Origin: an uncultured Clostridia bacterium
Lineage (GTDB): Bacteria; Bacillota_A; Clostridia; Christensenellales; CAG-138
Reading direction: 5' to 3'
Assembly: GCA_937877295.1 (NCBI GenBank)
Contig: CALFIV010000025.1
Location: 1 to 8,887 of the forward strand
Length of the DNA: 8,887 bases
Position numbers and translations under genes: made by a program. The notes under the pieces were generated by a model, which was given only the letters and a program-made list of their open reading frames with translations, did no database searches and was not told where the DNA came from. Shown here piece after piece: positions 1-5,321 of this stretch; position 1 is the stretch's first letter, and each line of letters opens with the position of its first letter.

Positions 1-224
1 TGCTCCAAAAACAGCCCGTACAAGGTGAATACACCGAGCGCGCCGATTGCGATCGCCGCAAGGATCGTCAAAAGCACCGTTGGAAAACGGCGGATCGAAG
101 CGAGCAGTTCCTGCATGCGCAGCTCGTTTGCCGGCCATCCGATGATCAGCAAAAATACGGCGACGCACAGAGCAACCGCAAGCGCGGCAAGAAGCCCGCT
201 CAGGATCTTGACGGTTCGTTTCAT
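1..224 (-). CDS. amaP: AmaP-like alkaline shock response membrane anchor protein (partial, C-terminus off the left edge)
   Basis: The minus-strand reading frame opens with ATG at 224-222 and stays open to the window edge, giving 74 residues. A GGAGAG ribosome binding site lies 5 bases before the ATG. Two hydrophobic helices are visible, at about residues 7-29 (ending LLIIGWP) and 48-72 (LLTILAAIAIGALGVF), joined by a short charged loop. This two-helix N-terminus, placed directly after an Asp23/Gls24 gene, is the arrangement of AmaP. In staphylococci AmaP anchors Asp23 at the membrane. The soluble C-terminal domain is not in the window, so the family call rests on topology and context. It is probably cotranscribed with the Asp23 gene 68 bases upstream. 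Any small two-helix membrane protein would look similar at this length. Confidence 0.72.
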   Translation of the reverse strand, partial: MKRTVKILSGLLAALAVALCVAVFLLIIGWPANELRMQELLASIRRFPTVLLTILAAIAIGALGVFTLYGLFLE

Positions 225-264
225 GTTGCTCTCCAAATGATTGATGCTTGTCCGTCCGGATGCC

Positions 265-284
265 GTCGGGAGAAAACTCCCGAC
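265..284 (-). other. Perfect intercistronic hairpin between the Asp23 and amaP genes
   Basis: GTCGGGAG at 265-272 pairs exactly with CTCCCGAC at 277-284 around a 4-base loop (AAAA on plus, UUUU in the minus-strand transcript). It lies 8 bases after the Asp23 gene stop and about 40 bases before the amaP start. No T-run follows it on the minus strand, so it does not look like a classic intrinsic terminator. It could be a processing or 3'-end-stabilising structure that lets the two genes be expressed at different levels; that role is inference. Confidence 0.6.
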
Positions 285-292
285 AGATCCGA

Positions 293-706
293 TTATTTGA
301 CGCGCGCTTCGGGCTTCGGCGGTTCAGGCGCAGGCTCTTTTGCAAACGCAATGGAATTGACCGCGATATTGACCTGAACAACCTTCAGACCGGTCATGGT
401 TTCGATCGCATTCTTGACCGCTTCCTGAACGGCGCGGCAGACGTCCTGGATCTTAAAACCGTACTTGACAATGATACTCATGTCGACTGCGCATTCCACC
501 ATGCCGACTTCGACCTTAATACCCTTGGTATAGTTCTTCTTGCCGAGCTTTTCGCCGAGACCTTCGAACGCAGTGCCGCTCATGCCGTATACGCCTTCGA
601 CCTCAGCAGCCGCCAAAGTGGCGATCGTTGCAACAACATCCTCTGCAAATACGATCTTGCCGCCGTTATCTTCGGATTCGATGGTAATGTCCTTATATTC
701 GCTCAT
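293..706 (-). CDS. Asp23/Gls24 family envelope stress response protein (YqhY-like)
   Basis: This is a 137-residue soluble protein that spans the Asp23/Gls24 (DUF322) domain at about residues 14-122. The conserved flow is GGKIVFAEDVVATIA, then AAAEVEGVYGMSG, then the VEVGMVECAVDMSIIVKYG strands, and finally a VCRAVQEAVKNAIETMTGL helix followed by VVQVNIAVNSI. The tail (123-137) is proline- and charge-rich and probably disordered. The start is fixed by a strong AGGAGG 7 bases upstream of ATG 706-704. The family is small, abundant, cytoplasmic and often membrane-associated through AmaP, whose likely gene follows. In B. subtilis, yqhY lies downstream of the spoIIIA operon with accB and accC in between; here the position just after spoIIIAH fits without those genes. 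It has its own sigma-A-like promoter in the upstream gap. The exact biochemical role of the family is unsettled. Confidence 0.93.
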   Translation of the reverse strand: MSEYKDITIESEDNGGKIVFAEDVVATIATLAAAEVEGVYGMSGTAFEGLGEKLGKKNYTKGIKVEVGMVECAVDMSIIVKYGFKIQDVCRAVQEAVKNAIETMTGLKVVQVNIAVNSIAFAKEPAPEPPKPEARVK

Positions 707-747
707 ACAGACGCCTCCTTACATGATATGATTCTCAAATATAAGAC

Positions 748-776
748 AGTATACCATCTTCCTTCGAAAAAGTAAA
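748..776 (-). promoter_or_regulatory. Sigma-A-like promoter for the Asp23/amaP genes
   Basis: On the minus strand, TTTACT (776-771) is followed after 17 bases by TATACT (753-748). The -10 matches consensus at 5 of 6 positions and the -35 at 4 of 6. Transcription would start near 741, about 35 bases before the Asp23 ATG. The hexamer GTTTAC occurs twice with a 13-base period (791-786 and 778-773), the second overlapping the -35. The rest of the 707-799 gap is A/T-rich and holds no clear hairpin. Confidence 0.55.
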
Positions 777-799
777 CCCTTCCTTGTAAACTCCGTTGA

Positions 800-1336
800 T
801 CAGAGCGTTGTGCTGATCTTGACATTTTCGGCGGTCTTGCCCGTTTCGCGCAGTACGATATCGAGAATCTGCGCCACCTGCTCGTCATTGAGTTTTTCTG
901 CACCGACCACGACGTTTACGTTGCCTTCATGGATCGACACGATCACATCCGTAAAGCCTTTTGCGCGAACCAGATTTTCCACGGTCAGCTCCGTTTCCAT
1001 TGCGTTGACCAGATCCAGCTTCTGCTTTTGCGCGTCCGACAGCGTTTCCGCGTCTGCGCCCTGTGCGACAATCGCGTCAAGATAGGCAAGCTCCTGCGTG
1101 CGAACCTGATCGCGTTCATCCCGGTATGCAGCAAAGAAATTTGCTCCGACCGCTGTGCTTTGCGACGAAACCGCCGTAACGTCGGACGGCTTTGGCGCAG
1201 AGGTCTGCTCTGTCTTGGACTTGTTGATCAACACATTGGTTACGACTGCCGCCGCAACCAGCAGACAAAGACCGACTGCCGTCAATACCCGTTTGTTCAG
1301 AAATCTCCTGTAACGCTTCATCGTTTCCTTCCACAT
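800..1336 (-). CDS. spoIIIAH: Stage III sporulation protein AH
   Basis: This 178-residue single-pass protein has an N-terminal helix at about residues 17-37 (VLTAVGLCLLVAAAVVTNVL), a low-complexity Ser/Thr/Ala linker to about 64, and the YscJ/FliF-like ring-building domain at about 65-178. Family hallmarks visible are FFAAYRDERDQVRTQELAYL, then ENLVRAKGF, NVNVVVGAEKLN and QVAQILDIVLRETG. In B. subtilis SpoIIIAH forms, with forespore SpoIIQ, the channel that crosses the two membranes around the engulfing forespore. The start at 1336 follows AGGAGG with an 8-base spacer; a second in-frame ATG five codons later is possible. It is the last gene of the operon, 24 bases after spoIIIAG. There is no clear hairpin terminator behind it, so some readthrough into the Asp23 gene is plausible. 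Confidence 0.97.
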   Translation of the reverse strand: MWKETMKRYRRFLNKRVLTAVGLCLLVAAAVVTNVLINKSKTEQTSAPKPSDVTAVSSQSTAVGANFFAAYRDERDQVRTQELAYLDAIVAQGADAETLSDAQKQKLDLVNAMETELTVENLVRAKGFTDVIVSIHEGNVNVVVGAEKLNDEQVAQILDIVLRETGKTAENVKISTTL

Positions 1337-1360
1337 CGTTTTTTCCTCCTGTTTGTCAAT

Positions 1361-1948
1361 TTATGATCCGTAAGACATTTCAAATACTTCGATCTGGGAG
1401 ATCGGAATGCCTGTTGCCGCCTGCACCGCCGCCTGCAGCTTTGCCCGTACCGAGAAGTCCGCCGCGCCTTCCGCGACGACCACCACGCCGCGTACAATCG
1501 GTTCTTTCTCATATAGGATGATCGGCGCATGTCCGTTTGCCGTTTCCACCGTTGCGGGTTCGGTGACCTCGCGCACCGTACGCGAGGTCTGACTGCCGCC
1601 CGTTCCGTTCGCATCCTTTACGTCCTCATCGGTCTGCCGTACGGTTGCCGTGACGATCTCGCCGTTCGTCTCATACGTCACGAGCACATCCACCTTTCCC
1701 GCTCCGCGGATTTTGGAAAGTACCTCTATGAGCCGCAGCTCCAGTTGATCACGCGTTTGCACCGCAGTCGCCGCAGCCGGCTGTGTTTCCCTGCTCTCTT
1801 GCGCGCAATCGTTGCGGCTTCCCAAAAGATACAGAAGAACGGCTGTCACTCCGATCGCGGCATACAGCAGCCAGACGAGCCCGGGGTTCTTTTTCATGCA
1901 CGCCTTCCACCGTGCCGCGACGGTGCTGCCGTCCTTCTTTTGCATCAT
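1361..1948 (-). CDS. spoIIIAG: Stage III sporulation protein AG
   Basis: This 195-residue protein has one membrane helix at about residues 22-43 (after a KKNP stop), a linker, and a ring-building domain from about 66 to 188. The domain begins LELRLIEVLSKIRGAGKVDVLVTY and closes with KEPIVRGVVVVAEGA, then VQAATGIPISQIEVFEM; both ends are strong SpoIIIAG signatures. The middle (about 95-145, rich in Thr, Val and Glu) corresponds to the beta-rich insertion that builds the central barrel in B. subtilis SpoIIIAG rings. The protein is in the mother-cell membrane with the ring in the intermembrane space. The start is one of two consecutive ATGs at 1948 and 1945; GAGGAGGGA just upstream fits the first. 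The gene begins 10 bases after the spoIIIAF stop. Confidence 0.97.
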   Translation of the reverse strand: MMQKKDGSTVAARWKACMKKNPGLVWLLYAAIGVTAVLLYLLGSRNDCAQESRETQPAAATAVQTRDQLELRLIEVLSKIRGAGKVDVLVTYETNGEIVTATVRQTDEDVKDANGTGGSQTSRTVREVTEPATVETANGHAPIILYEKEPIVRGVVVVAEGAADFSVRAKLQAAVQAATGIPISQIEVFEMSYGS

Positions 1949-1958
1949 ATTCCCTCCT

Positions 1959-2126
1959 CTATGGAATGATACCGGAAATCTGTTGTGTCAGCACCTGCAG
2001 AAACAGGAGTCCGATCGCGGTGCGCGCCGTGCTGCGAATTGCACCGCGCGGCAGCAAAGTCTCCGAAAGTGTCAGCAGCATGCCGCAAGCAGCAAGCGTC
2101 AACGCGGTTTGCAGCAGCATACTCAT
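1959..2126 (-). CDS. spoIIIAF: Short stage III sporulation protein AF (membrane domain only)
   Basis: A 55-residue frame opens at ATG 2126, overlapping the spoIIIAE stop as ATGA, and ends at TAG 1961-1959. It encodes two hydrophobic segments, about residues 3-23 and 36-54, linked by ETLLPRGAIRSTART. This matches the usual SpoIIIAF N-terminus (an E-x-LLP-x-G type turn between two helices, then a G-LL-type second helix). Its slot between AE and AG is the SpoIIIAF slot. B. subtilis SpoIIIAF is about 200 residues, with a soluble domain after the helices; here that domain is missing entirely. The next gene starts 10 bases on, so no frameshifted remnant can be hidden. The protein is predicted to sit in the mother-cell membrane with AC, AD and AE. 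The overlapping start implies translational coupling to AE. Confidence 0.85.
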   Translation of the reverse strand: MSMLLQTALTLAACGMLLTLSETLLPRGAIRSTARTAIGLLFLQVLTQQISGIIP

Positions 2127-3241
2127 GAGAAGCTTCCGACGCTGAGCACCGGTGCAATCGCCATCAGCGTCATAGCTGCTGCCGCAAGCTCCGAAAGCAT
2201 CAGAACATGCATCGTATCAGACAGTGCATGGAGCAGATCGGCATACGGTTTCCCCGACAGCGGTTCGGCAATTGCGGACGCGGCGCGCAGCGAGCAACGC
2301 GTGCAAAATGCGTTCAGGATCGGCTTCAGGCACAGCAGGACGACAAGAACCGCTCCGCCAAGACCGATTGCGTTTTTGACAAACATCAGACATTGATAAG
2401 CGGTTTCCACCGATTCCGAAACCACGCCGCCCACAGCAGGAAGACTGCCCGCGGCAAATTTGGCAGTCCGCAGCAAAAGACCGTCTGCGCTTGCCGCAGC
2501 AGCGCCGCGCACCGCATTCAAAACGCCGTAACCTGCACATAAAATTCCGAGCAGCCAATTTGCCGCGCGCAAAAGCAGTCTTCCGATCGACGCAAGCCTT
2601 CCCGTCGCACATGCGTCAAGCGTCAGCAGAATTCCACCGACGCATCCAAGCGGTACAACGACGCCCTGCAGTACATGTACGATTCCGTCCGTCAGCAGCG
2701 CAAACGACGGCGTCAGAAGTCCTGCCGTATGCTCCATGCCGCCGAGCATCAGAAATGCGAGCAGCACGGGAAGCAGCGTGTCCGAAAGATCCTTTACCGC
2801 ATCGAGCAATCGATATACCCCTCGGATCTCTGCGAATACAATGACCAGAACGCTGCATGCGGCTGTGATGCGAAACGCGGTTTGAGCGGTTTCCGCGGCG
2901 GACGCCGCTCCCTGCAGTCCGTTGATTGCAGCCGCGAGAATTCCGAAGCCGAGAAACAGAACAAGCTTGCCCGCTGCCGATTTTACAGATGGGAGTACGA
3001 ACGAAACCACGCGCTCCGGCAATTCCAAATCTTCTGTGGGATCTTCCATCAGCGCAACCGAGCGAACAAAATCGGAAGGACGAAAGGACAGTTCCGGCGC
3101 TTCCGATGCAAACCATGCATCCCATTCCGAAAGATCCACCGTGCCGAGCAGCGCGTCTACACCGTCCTGCGCATCGGTTGATTCAAAAAAGACGCATACA
3201 GGAAGCAACAGCAGCAGGATCTGTGCCGCAACACGCTTCAC
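2123..3241 (-). CDS. spoIIIAE: Stage III sporulation protein AE
   Basis: This 372-residue polytopic membrane protein is close to the roughly 400 residues of the B. subtilis protein. An N-terminal signal-like segment (MKRVAAQILLLLLPVCVFF) is followed by a soluble stretch to about residue 85, then roughly seven or eight hydrophobic helices to the end. Family-typical segments are GYGVLNAVRGAAAASADGLLLRTAKFAAGSLPAVGG, KNAIGLGGAVLVVLLCLKP, and AEPLSGKPYADLLHALSDT near the C-terminus (positions about 240-350). It is the large integral component of the SpoIIIA channel. The start is GTG at 3241-3239, chosen because a near-perfect ribosome binding site lies 5 bases upstream, the spoIIIAD stop overlaps it as GTGA, and the signal segment begins here. 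A frame extension to 3331 would run into spoIIIAD. It overlaps spoIIIAF by 4 bases. Confidence 0.95.
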   Translation of the reverse strand: MKRVAAQILLLLLPVCVFFESTDAQDGVDALLGTVDLSEWDAWFASEAPELSFRPSDFVRSVALMEDPTEDLELPERVVSFVLPSVKSAAGKLVLFLGFGILAAAINGLQGAASAAETAQTAFRITAACSVLVIVFAEIRGVYRLLDAVKDLSDTLLPVLLAFLMLGGMEHTAGLLTPSFALLTDGIVHVLQGVVVPLGCVGGILLTLDACATGRLASIGRLLLRAANWLLGILCAGYGVLNAVRGAAAASADGLLLRTAKFAAGSLPAVGGVVSESVETAYQCLMFVKNAIGLGGAVLVVLLCLKPILNAFCTRCSLRAASAIAEPLSGKPYADLLHALSDTMHVLMLSELAAAAMTLMAIAPVLSVGSFS

Positions 3242-3630
3242 GGAATCACCTCCTTCAAGAGCGTTGTCCCGGTCTCCAGCAGCGCTACGGCTGACGGCAG
3301 CACGCAGGACAGAATCAGGATTCGTCCGCACAGCTCAAGATTCGCTGCGATCGCGCTTTGCCCTGCATCCCTGCACAACCCGACGCCGAATTCTGTGAGA
3401 TAGGCAAGTCCGAGAATTTTCAAAACGGTGGCGAGCACCGCAGTCGATACGCCGTACGACGCGCTGATCTTTTCAAACGTCTTTGCAACCCCGGTGAACT
3501 CGCCGATGGCAAGAATCAGAATCATGATTGCAGTTACCGCTCCGATCACAATCGCAAATCCGCGATGCTCGGTCCGAAACAGCAGCGCAAGTACAGAGCC
3601 GATCACGGCAAGCAGCAGCATGCGTTCCAT
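3238..3630 (-). CDS. spoIIIAD: Stage III sporulation protein AD
   Basis: This 130-residue membrane protein is nearly the same length as the B. subtilis protein (about 133). Helices are seen at about residues 4-18, 24-46, 60-82 and 100-120. The conserved core is AYLTEFGVGLCRDAGQSAIA, then NLELCGRILILSCVLPSAVALLET, a clear SpoIIIAD signature. It is a small integral component of the mother-cell channel, related to the neighbouring SpoIIIAC. The start at 3630 is 2 bases after the spoIIIAC stop and has no recognisable ribosome binding site of its own. Translation probably depends on ribosomes ending at spoIIIAC. A second in-frame ATG is three codons further in. It overlaps spoIIIAE as GTGA. Confidence 0.95.
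   Translation of the reverse strand: MERMLLLAVIGSVLALLFRTEHRGFAIVIGAVTAIMILILAIGEFTGVAKTFEKISASYGVSTAVLATVLKILGLAYLTEFGVGLCRDAGQSAIAANLELCGRILILSCVLPSAVALLETGTTLLKEVIP
3247..3254 (-). promoter_or_regulatory. Near-perfect ribosome binding site that fixes the GTG start of spoIIIAE
   Basis: AGGAGGTG at 3254-3247 on the minus strand lies inside the last codons of spoIIIAD, 5 bases before GTG 3241-3239. It extends to AAGGAGGTGA, close to the full complement of the 16S rRNA 3' end. It is among the strongest Shine-Dalgarno sequences in the operon and selects a GTG start over the longer upstream frame. Confidence 0.85.
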
Positions 3631-3632
3631 CG

Positions 3633-3830
3633 TCAGTACAGAGAAAAGGTACGCCGTACCGTTTCGAACAGCGAAGCGATCATTGACAACACCATCATGG
3701 TCGCAAGGATCAAGCCCGCAACCGCGGCAACCGTCGCGAGCTCCTCCCTGCCGTTCTGCCGCAGCACCTGTACAATGACGGCAACCAGAATGCCGATGCC
3801 TGCGATCTTAAATAACAGATTGATGTCCAT
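3633..3830 (-). CDS. spoIIIAC: Stage III sporulation protein AC
   Basis: This 65-residue protein has two membrane helices (about residues 5-23 and 33-55) separated by the polar loop RQNGREELA. The start MDINLLFKIAGIGILVAVI, the loop, and VAGLILATMMVLSMIASLFETVR are characteristic of SpoIIIAC (about 68 residues in B. subtilis). The frame could be extended nine codons upstream to 3857, but ATG 3830-3828 follows AGGAG with a 5-base spacer and matches the family length. The AGGAG also overlaps the spoIIIAB stop codon (TAG), coupling the two. It is a small membrane subunit of the SpoIIIA channel. Confidence 0.95.
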   Translation of the reverse strand: MDINLLFKIAGIGILVAVIVQVLRQNGREELATVAAVAGLILATMMVLSMIASLFETVRRTFSLY

Positions 3831-3838
3831 ACCGTCTC

Positions 3839-4321
3839 CTATAACAACAGAATGCAAATACCTGTGCCGATCAGCACGCTGACTGCACGGATCGTTTTCG
3901 CCTGCTTTGCCGTTTCACCCGCCTCGAGCTGCACCGCTTCGAGTGATCGCGTCAGTTGCTCGATGCGGTTTTTGATTTGATCCGCATTCATTGCGGATAA
4001 CCCCGTAAAAAACGTAACCAACGCCTGATGCTCCTTCGTATTCGCAGGCCATGCATCCGCAGCCTTAGCCGCCGCATCCTTCTCCGTACCGAGCTGTTCC
4101 CGAGAAGCCAGATAGATACGCAGCCGTTCGAACAGCTCTCCGTCAGAATTCTCCGCCAGCTTCGGCAGCGAACGCATTCCGGCTTCAAACGTTTCGGTTA
4201 ATGTGCTCAAATCACTTAGCAGACCGCTGATGCGCTGATACCGCTCGGTTTTTTGCGCCGCAATCTGCATTCCAACCATCGTACATAAACCGAAAAGCAA
4301 AATCAGAGCGATCGGTTTCAT
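3839..4321 (-). CDS. spoIIIAB: Stage III sporulation protein AB
   Basis: This 160-residue protein (about 171 in B. subtilis) has an N-terminal hydrophobic segment at residues 3-20. A helical soluble body runs from about 24 to 142 (ERYQRISGLLSDLSTL, then EAGMRSLPKLAE, and a long Ala/Glu-rich helix). A C-terminal hydrophobic anchor follows (AVSVLIGTGICILLL). This layout and the soluble GspF-like helical fold known for SpoIIIAB support the call. It is thought to couple the SpoIIIAA ATPase to the channel. The start at 4321 overlaps the spoIIIAA stop as ATGA; the upstream extension to 4447 lies wholly inside spoIIIAA and is rejected. The ribosome binding site is weak (GGGA), so translation is likely coupled to spoIIIAA. 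Confidence 0.95.
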   Translation of the reverse strand: MKPIALILLFGLCTMVGMQIAAQKTERYQRISGLLSDLSTLTETFEAGMRSLPKLAENSDGELFERLRIYLASREQLGTEKDAAAKAADAWPANTKEHQALVTFFTGLSAMNADQIKNRIEQLTRSLEAVQLEAGETAKQAKTIRAVSVLIGTGICILLL

Positions 4322-5226
4322 ACTGCATTCCCGTCGGCGTCCAACACTTCGGAGCAGATTCCAATGTCCTTCAAAACCGCAATCCGCGCAAAGACACGTT
4401 CGCTGAGCAGCGTCCGGATTGCCGGTCGTTTTTGCAGGTCCTCCCACGTTCTGCCATGCGCCGTGGCAAGCACCGTGACGCCTTTTCCGCTCGCATCTAA
4501 GATCGCTGCTGCGTCTTGCGCATCATTCAGTTCATCCATGGCAAGAAGCTGCGGCGACAGCGTCGCCACAATGCGTGCCGCCGCATCCGATTTGGTGATG
4601 CCGGAAAGCACATCGGTCCTCACTCCGAGATGGAACGGAATCGAACCGTCCGAAGCGCCGGACAGCTCAAATCGTTCATCCGCAACGCCGACACGCATCG
4701 GATGCATACCGTATAATCCGTCGGATGCGATCCGGATCAGATCCCGCAGAAGCGTCGTTTTTCCGCAGCCGGGCGGCGAAACAAGCAAAGCAGAAACCAG
4801 CAGACCATTTTGGGAAAGATATTCCAGTAACGGTTTCGCACAATCCGGCTGTTCTCGCACGATTCGAATATTGAGCCCGGATACGCTTGAAAAGCCGTGT
4901 ACGCCGTCTCTGTCGCGAATCATGCGTCCGGACAGTCCGACGCGACAGCCGTCGACCGTCAGAAAACCGTCCCGGCGTTCCTGTTCCCATGCATAGGCGG
5001 AAAATTCCTGCAATCGCGCGCAGATTTCTTTGAGATCCTCTGCCGTCGTCAACGGCGCGGCGTTGTTGCCGTAGATGATGCGATCCGCTCCGTCGAACAC
5101 CAGTTCCATGGGCGCATCGCGCCGTAAGCGGATCTCCAACAGCTTTGCACCGTCGTCCAGCCGATTCAATACCTCGCTGACAGCCGGAGGCAGCAGCCTG
5201 CACCACCGTTCTCTCCAATGTTCCAT
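4318..5226 (-). CDS. spoIIIAA: Stage III sporulation protein AA, secretion-type ATPase
   Basis: This 302-residue cytoplasmic AAA-type ATPase is related to type II/IV secretion ATPases and energises the SpoIIIA channel. Its length is close to the roughly 307 residues of the B. subtilis protein. Visible parts are an N-terminal domain (1-145, with EIRLRRDAPMELV, then SAYAWEQERRDGFLTVDGCRVGLSGR), Walker A SPPGCGKTT at 150-158 (Lys156), DERFE at 183-187, the RTDVL motif at 203-207, Walker B LLAMDE at 227-232 with Glu232, and ATAHG at 254-258. All key ATPase residues are present. ATG 5226-5224 is chosen because AGGAGGG lies 6 bases upstream; the frame extends to 5436 but that part lies in the terminator and the U32 gene. 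It is first in the operon, behind a candidate sigma-E promoter, and overlaps spoIIIAB by 4 bases. Confidence 0.97.
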   Translation of the reverse strand: MEHWRERWCRLLPPAVSEVLNRLDDGAKLLEIRLRRDAPMELVFDGADRIIYGNNAAPLTTAEDLKEICARLQEFSAYAWEQERRDGFLTVDGCRVGLSGRMIRDRDGVHGFSSVSGLNIRIVREQPDCAKPLLEYLSQNGLLVSALLVSPPGCGKTTLLRDLIRIASDGLYGMHPMRVGVADERFELSGASDGSIPFHLGVRTDVLSGITKSDAAARIVATLSPQLLAMDELNDAQDAAAILDASGKGVTVLATAHGRTWEDLQKRPAIRTLLSERVFARIAVLKDIGICSEVLDADGNAV

Positions 5227-5245
5227 GCTCGTCCCTCCTGACAAT

Positions 5246-5274
5246 ACCCTATGCATGGCTGCATCGGCATATGA
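5246..5274 (-). promoter_or_regulatory. Candidate sigma-E promoter of the spoIIIA operon
   Basis: On the minus strand, TCATATG (5274-5268) is followed after exactly 14 bases by CATAGGGT (5253-5246). Sigma-E promoters have roughly K-M-ATATT, a 14-15 base spacer, and CATACA-N-T. The -35 matches at 6 of 7 positions; the -10 keeps CATA and the final T but departs in the middle. The known regulation of spoIIIA by sigma-E in the mother cell, and the lack of another candidate between the terminator and spoIIIAA, support it. Start of transcription would be near 5239, right at the ribosome binding site. Confidence 0.42.
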
Positions 5275-5275
5275 A

Positions 5276-5310
5276 AACAGCCGCCTGACGAATTGCGTCA
5301 AACGGCTGTT
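5276..5310 (-). terminator. Intrinsic terminator of the U32 gene
   Basis: AACAGCCG (5276-5283) pairs with CGGCTGTT (5303-5310). A 2x2 mismatch then leads into an inner stem, TGACG (5286-5290) with CGTCA (5296-5300), around a 5-base loop. On the minus strand the stem runs into TTTTC (5277-5273). It begins 11 bases after the U32 stop codon and separates that gene from the sporulation operon. The T-tract is short, so termination may be partial. Confidence 0.7.
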
Positions 5311-5321
5311 GATCAACTGTG

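Noticed and set aside
248..775. A 175-codon plus-strand frame opposite the Asp23 gene
   Set aside because: The minus strand encodes a complete Asp23 domain with an AGGAGG site; the plus frame has no family features.
1945..2157. A 70-codon minus-strand frame in the spoIIIAF position
   Set aside because: It is in a different frame from the two-helix SpoIIIAF peptide, its translation is polar with scattered Cys and His, and it overlaps the spoIIIAG start. The 2126-1959 frame matches the family.
2130..2260. A possible internal sigma-E promoter near the end of spoIIIAE (GATACGAT-like -10)
   Set aside because: B. subtilis has an internal spoIIIA promoter, so I looked for one here, but no ATATT-like -35 stands at 14-15 bases, and the match is no better than chance.
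3242..3331. Thirty-codon N-terminal extension of spoIIIAE
   Set aside because: It would lie inside spoIIIAD and bury the signal segment; the GTG at 3241 has a near-perfect ribosome binding site.
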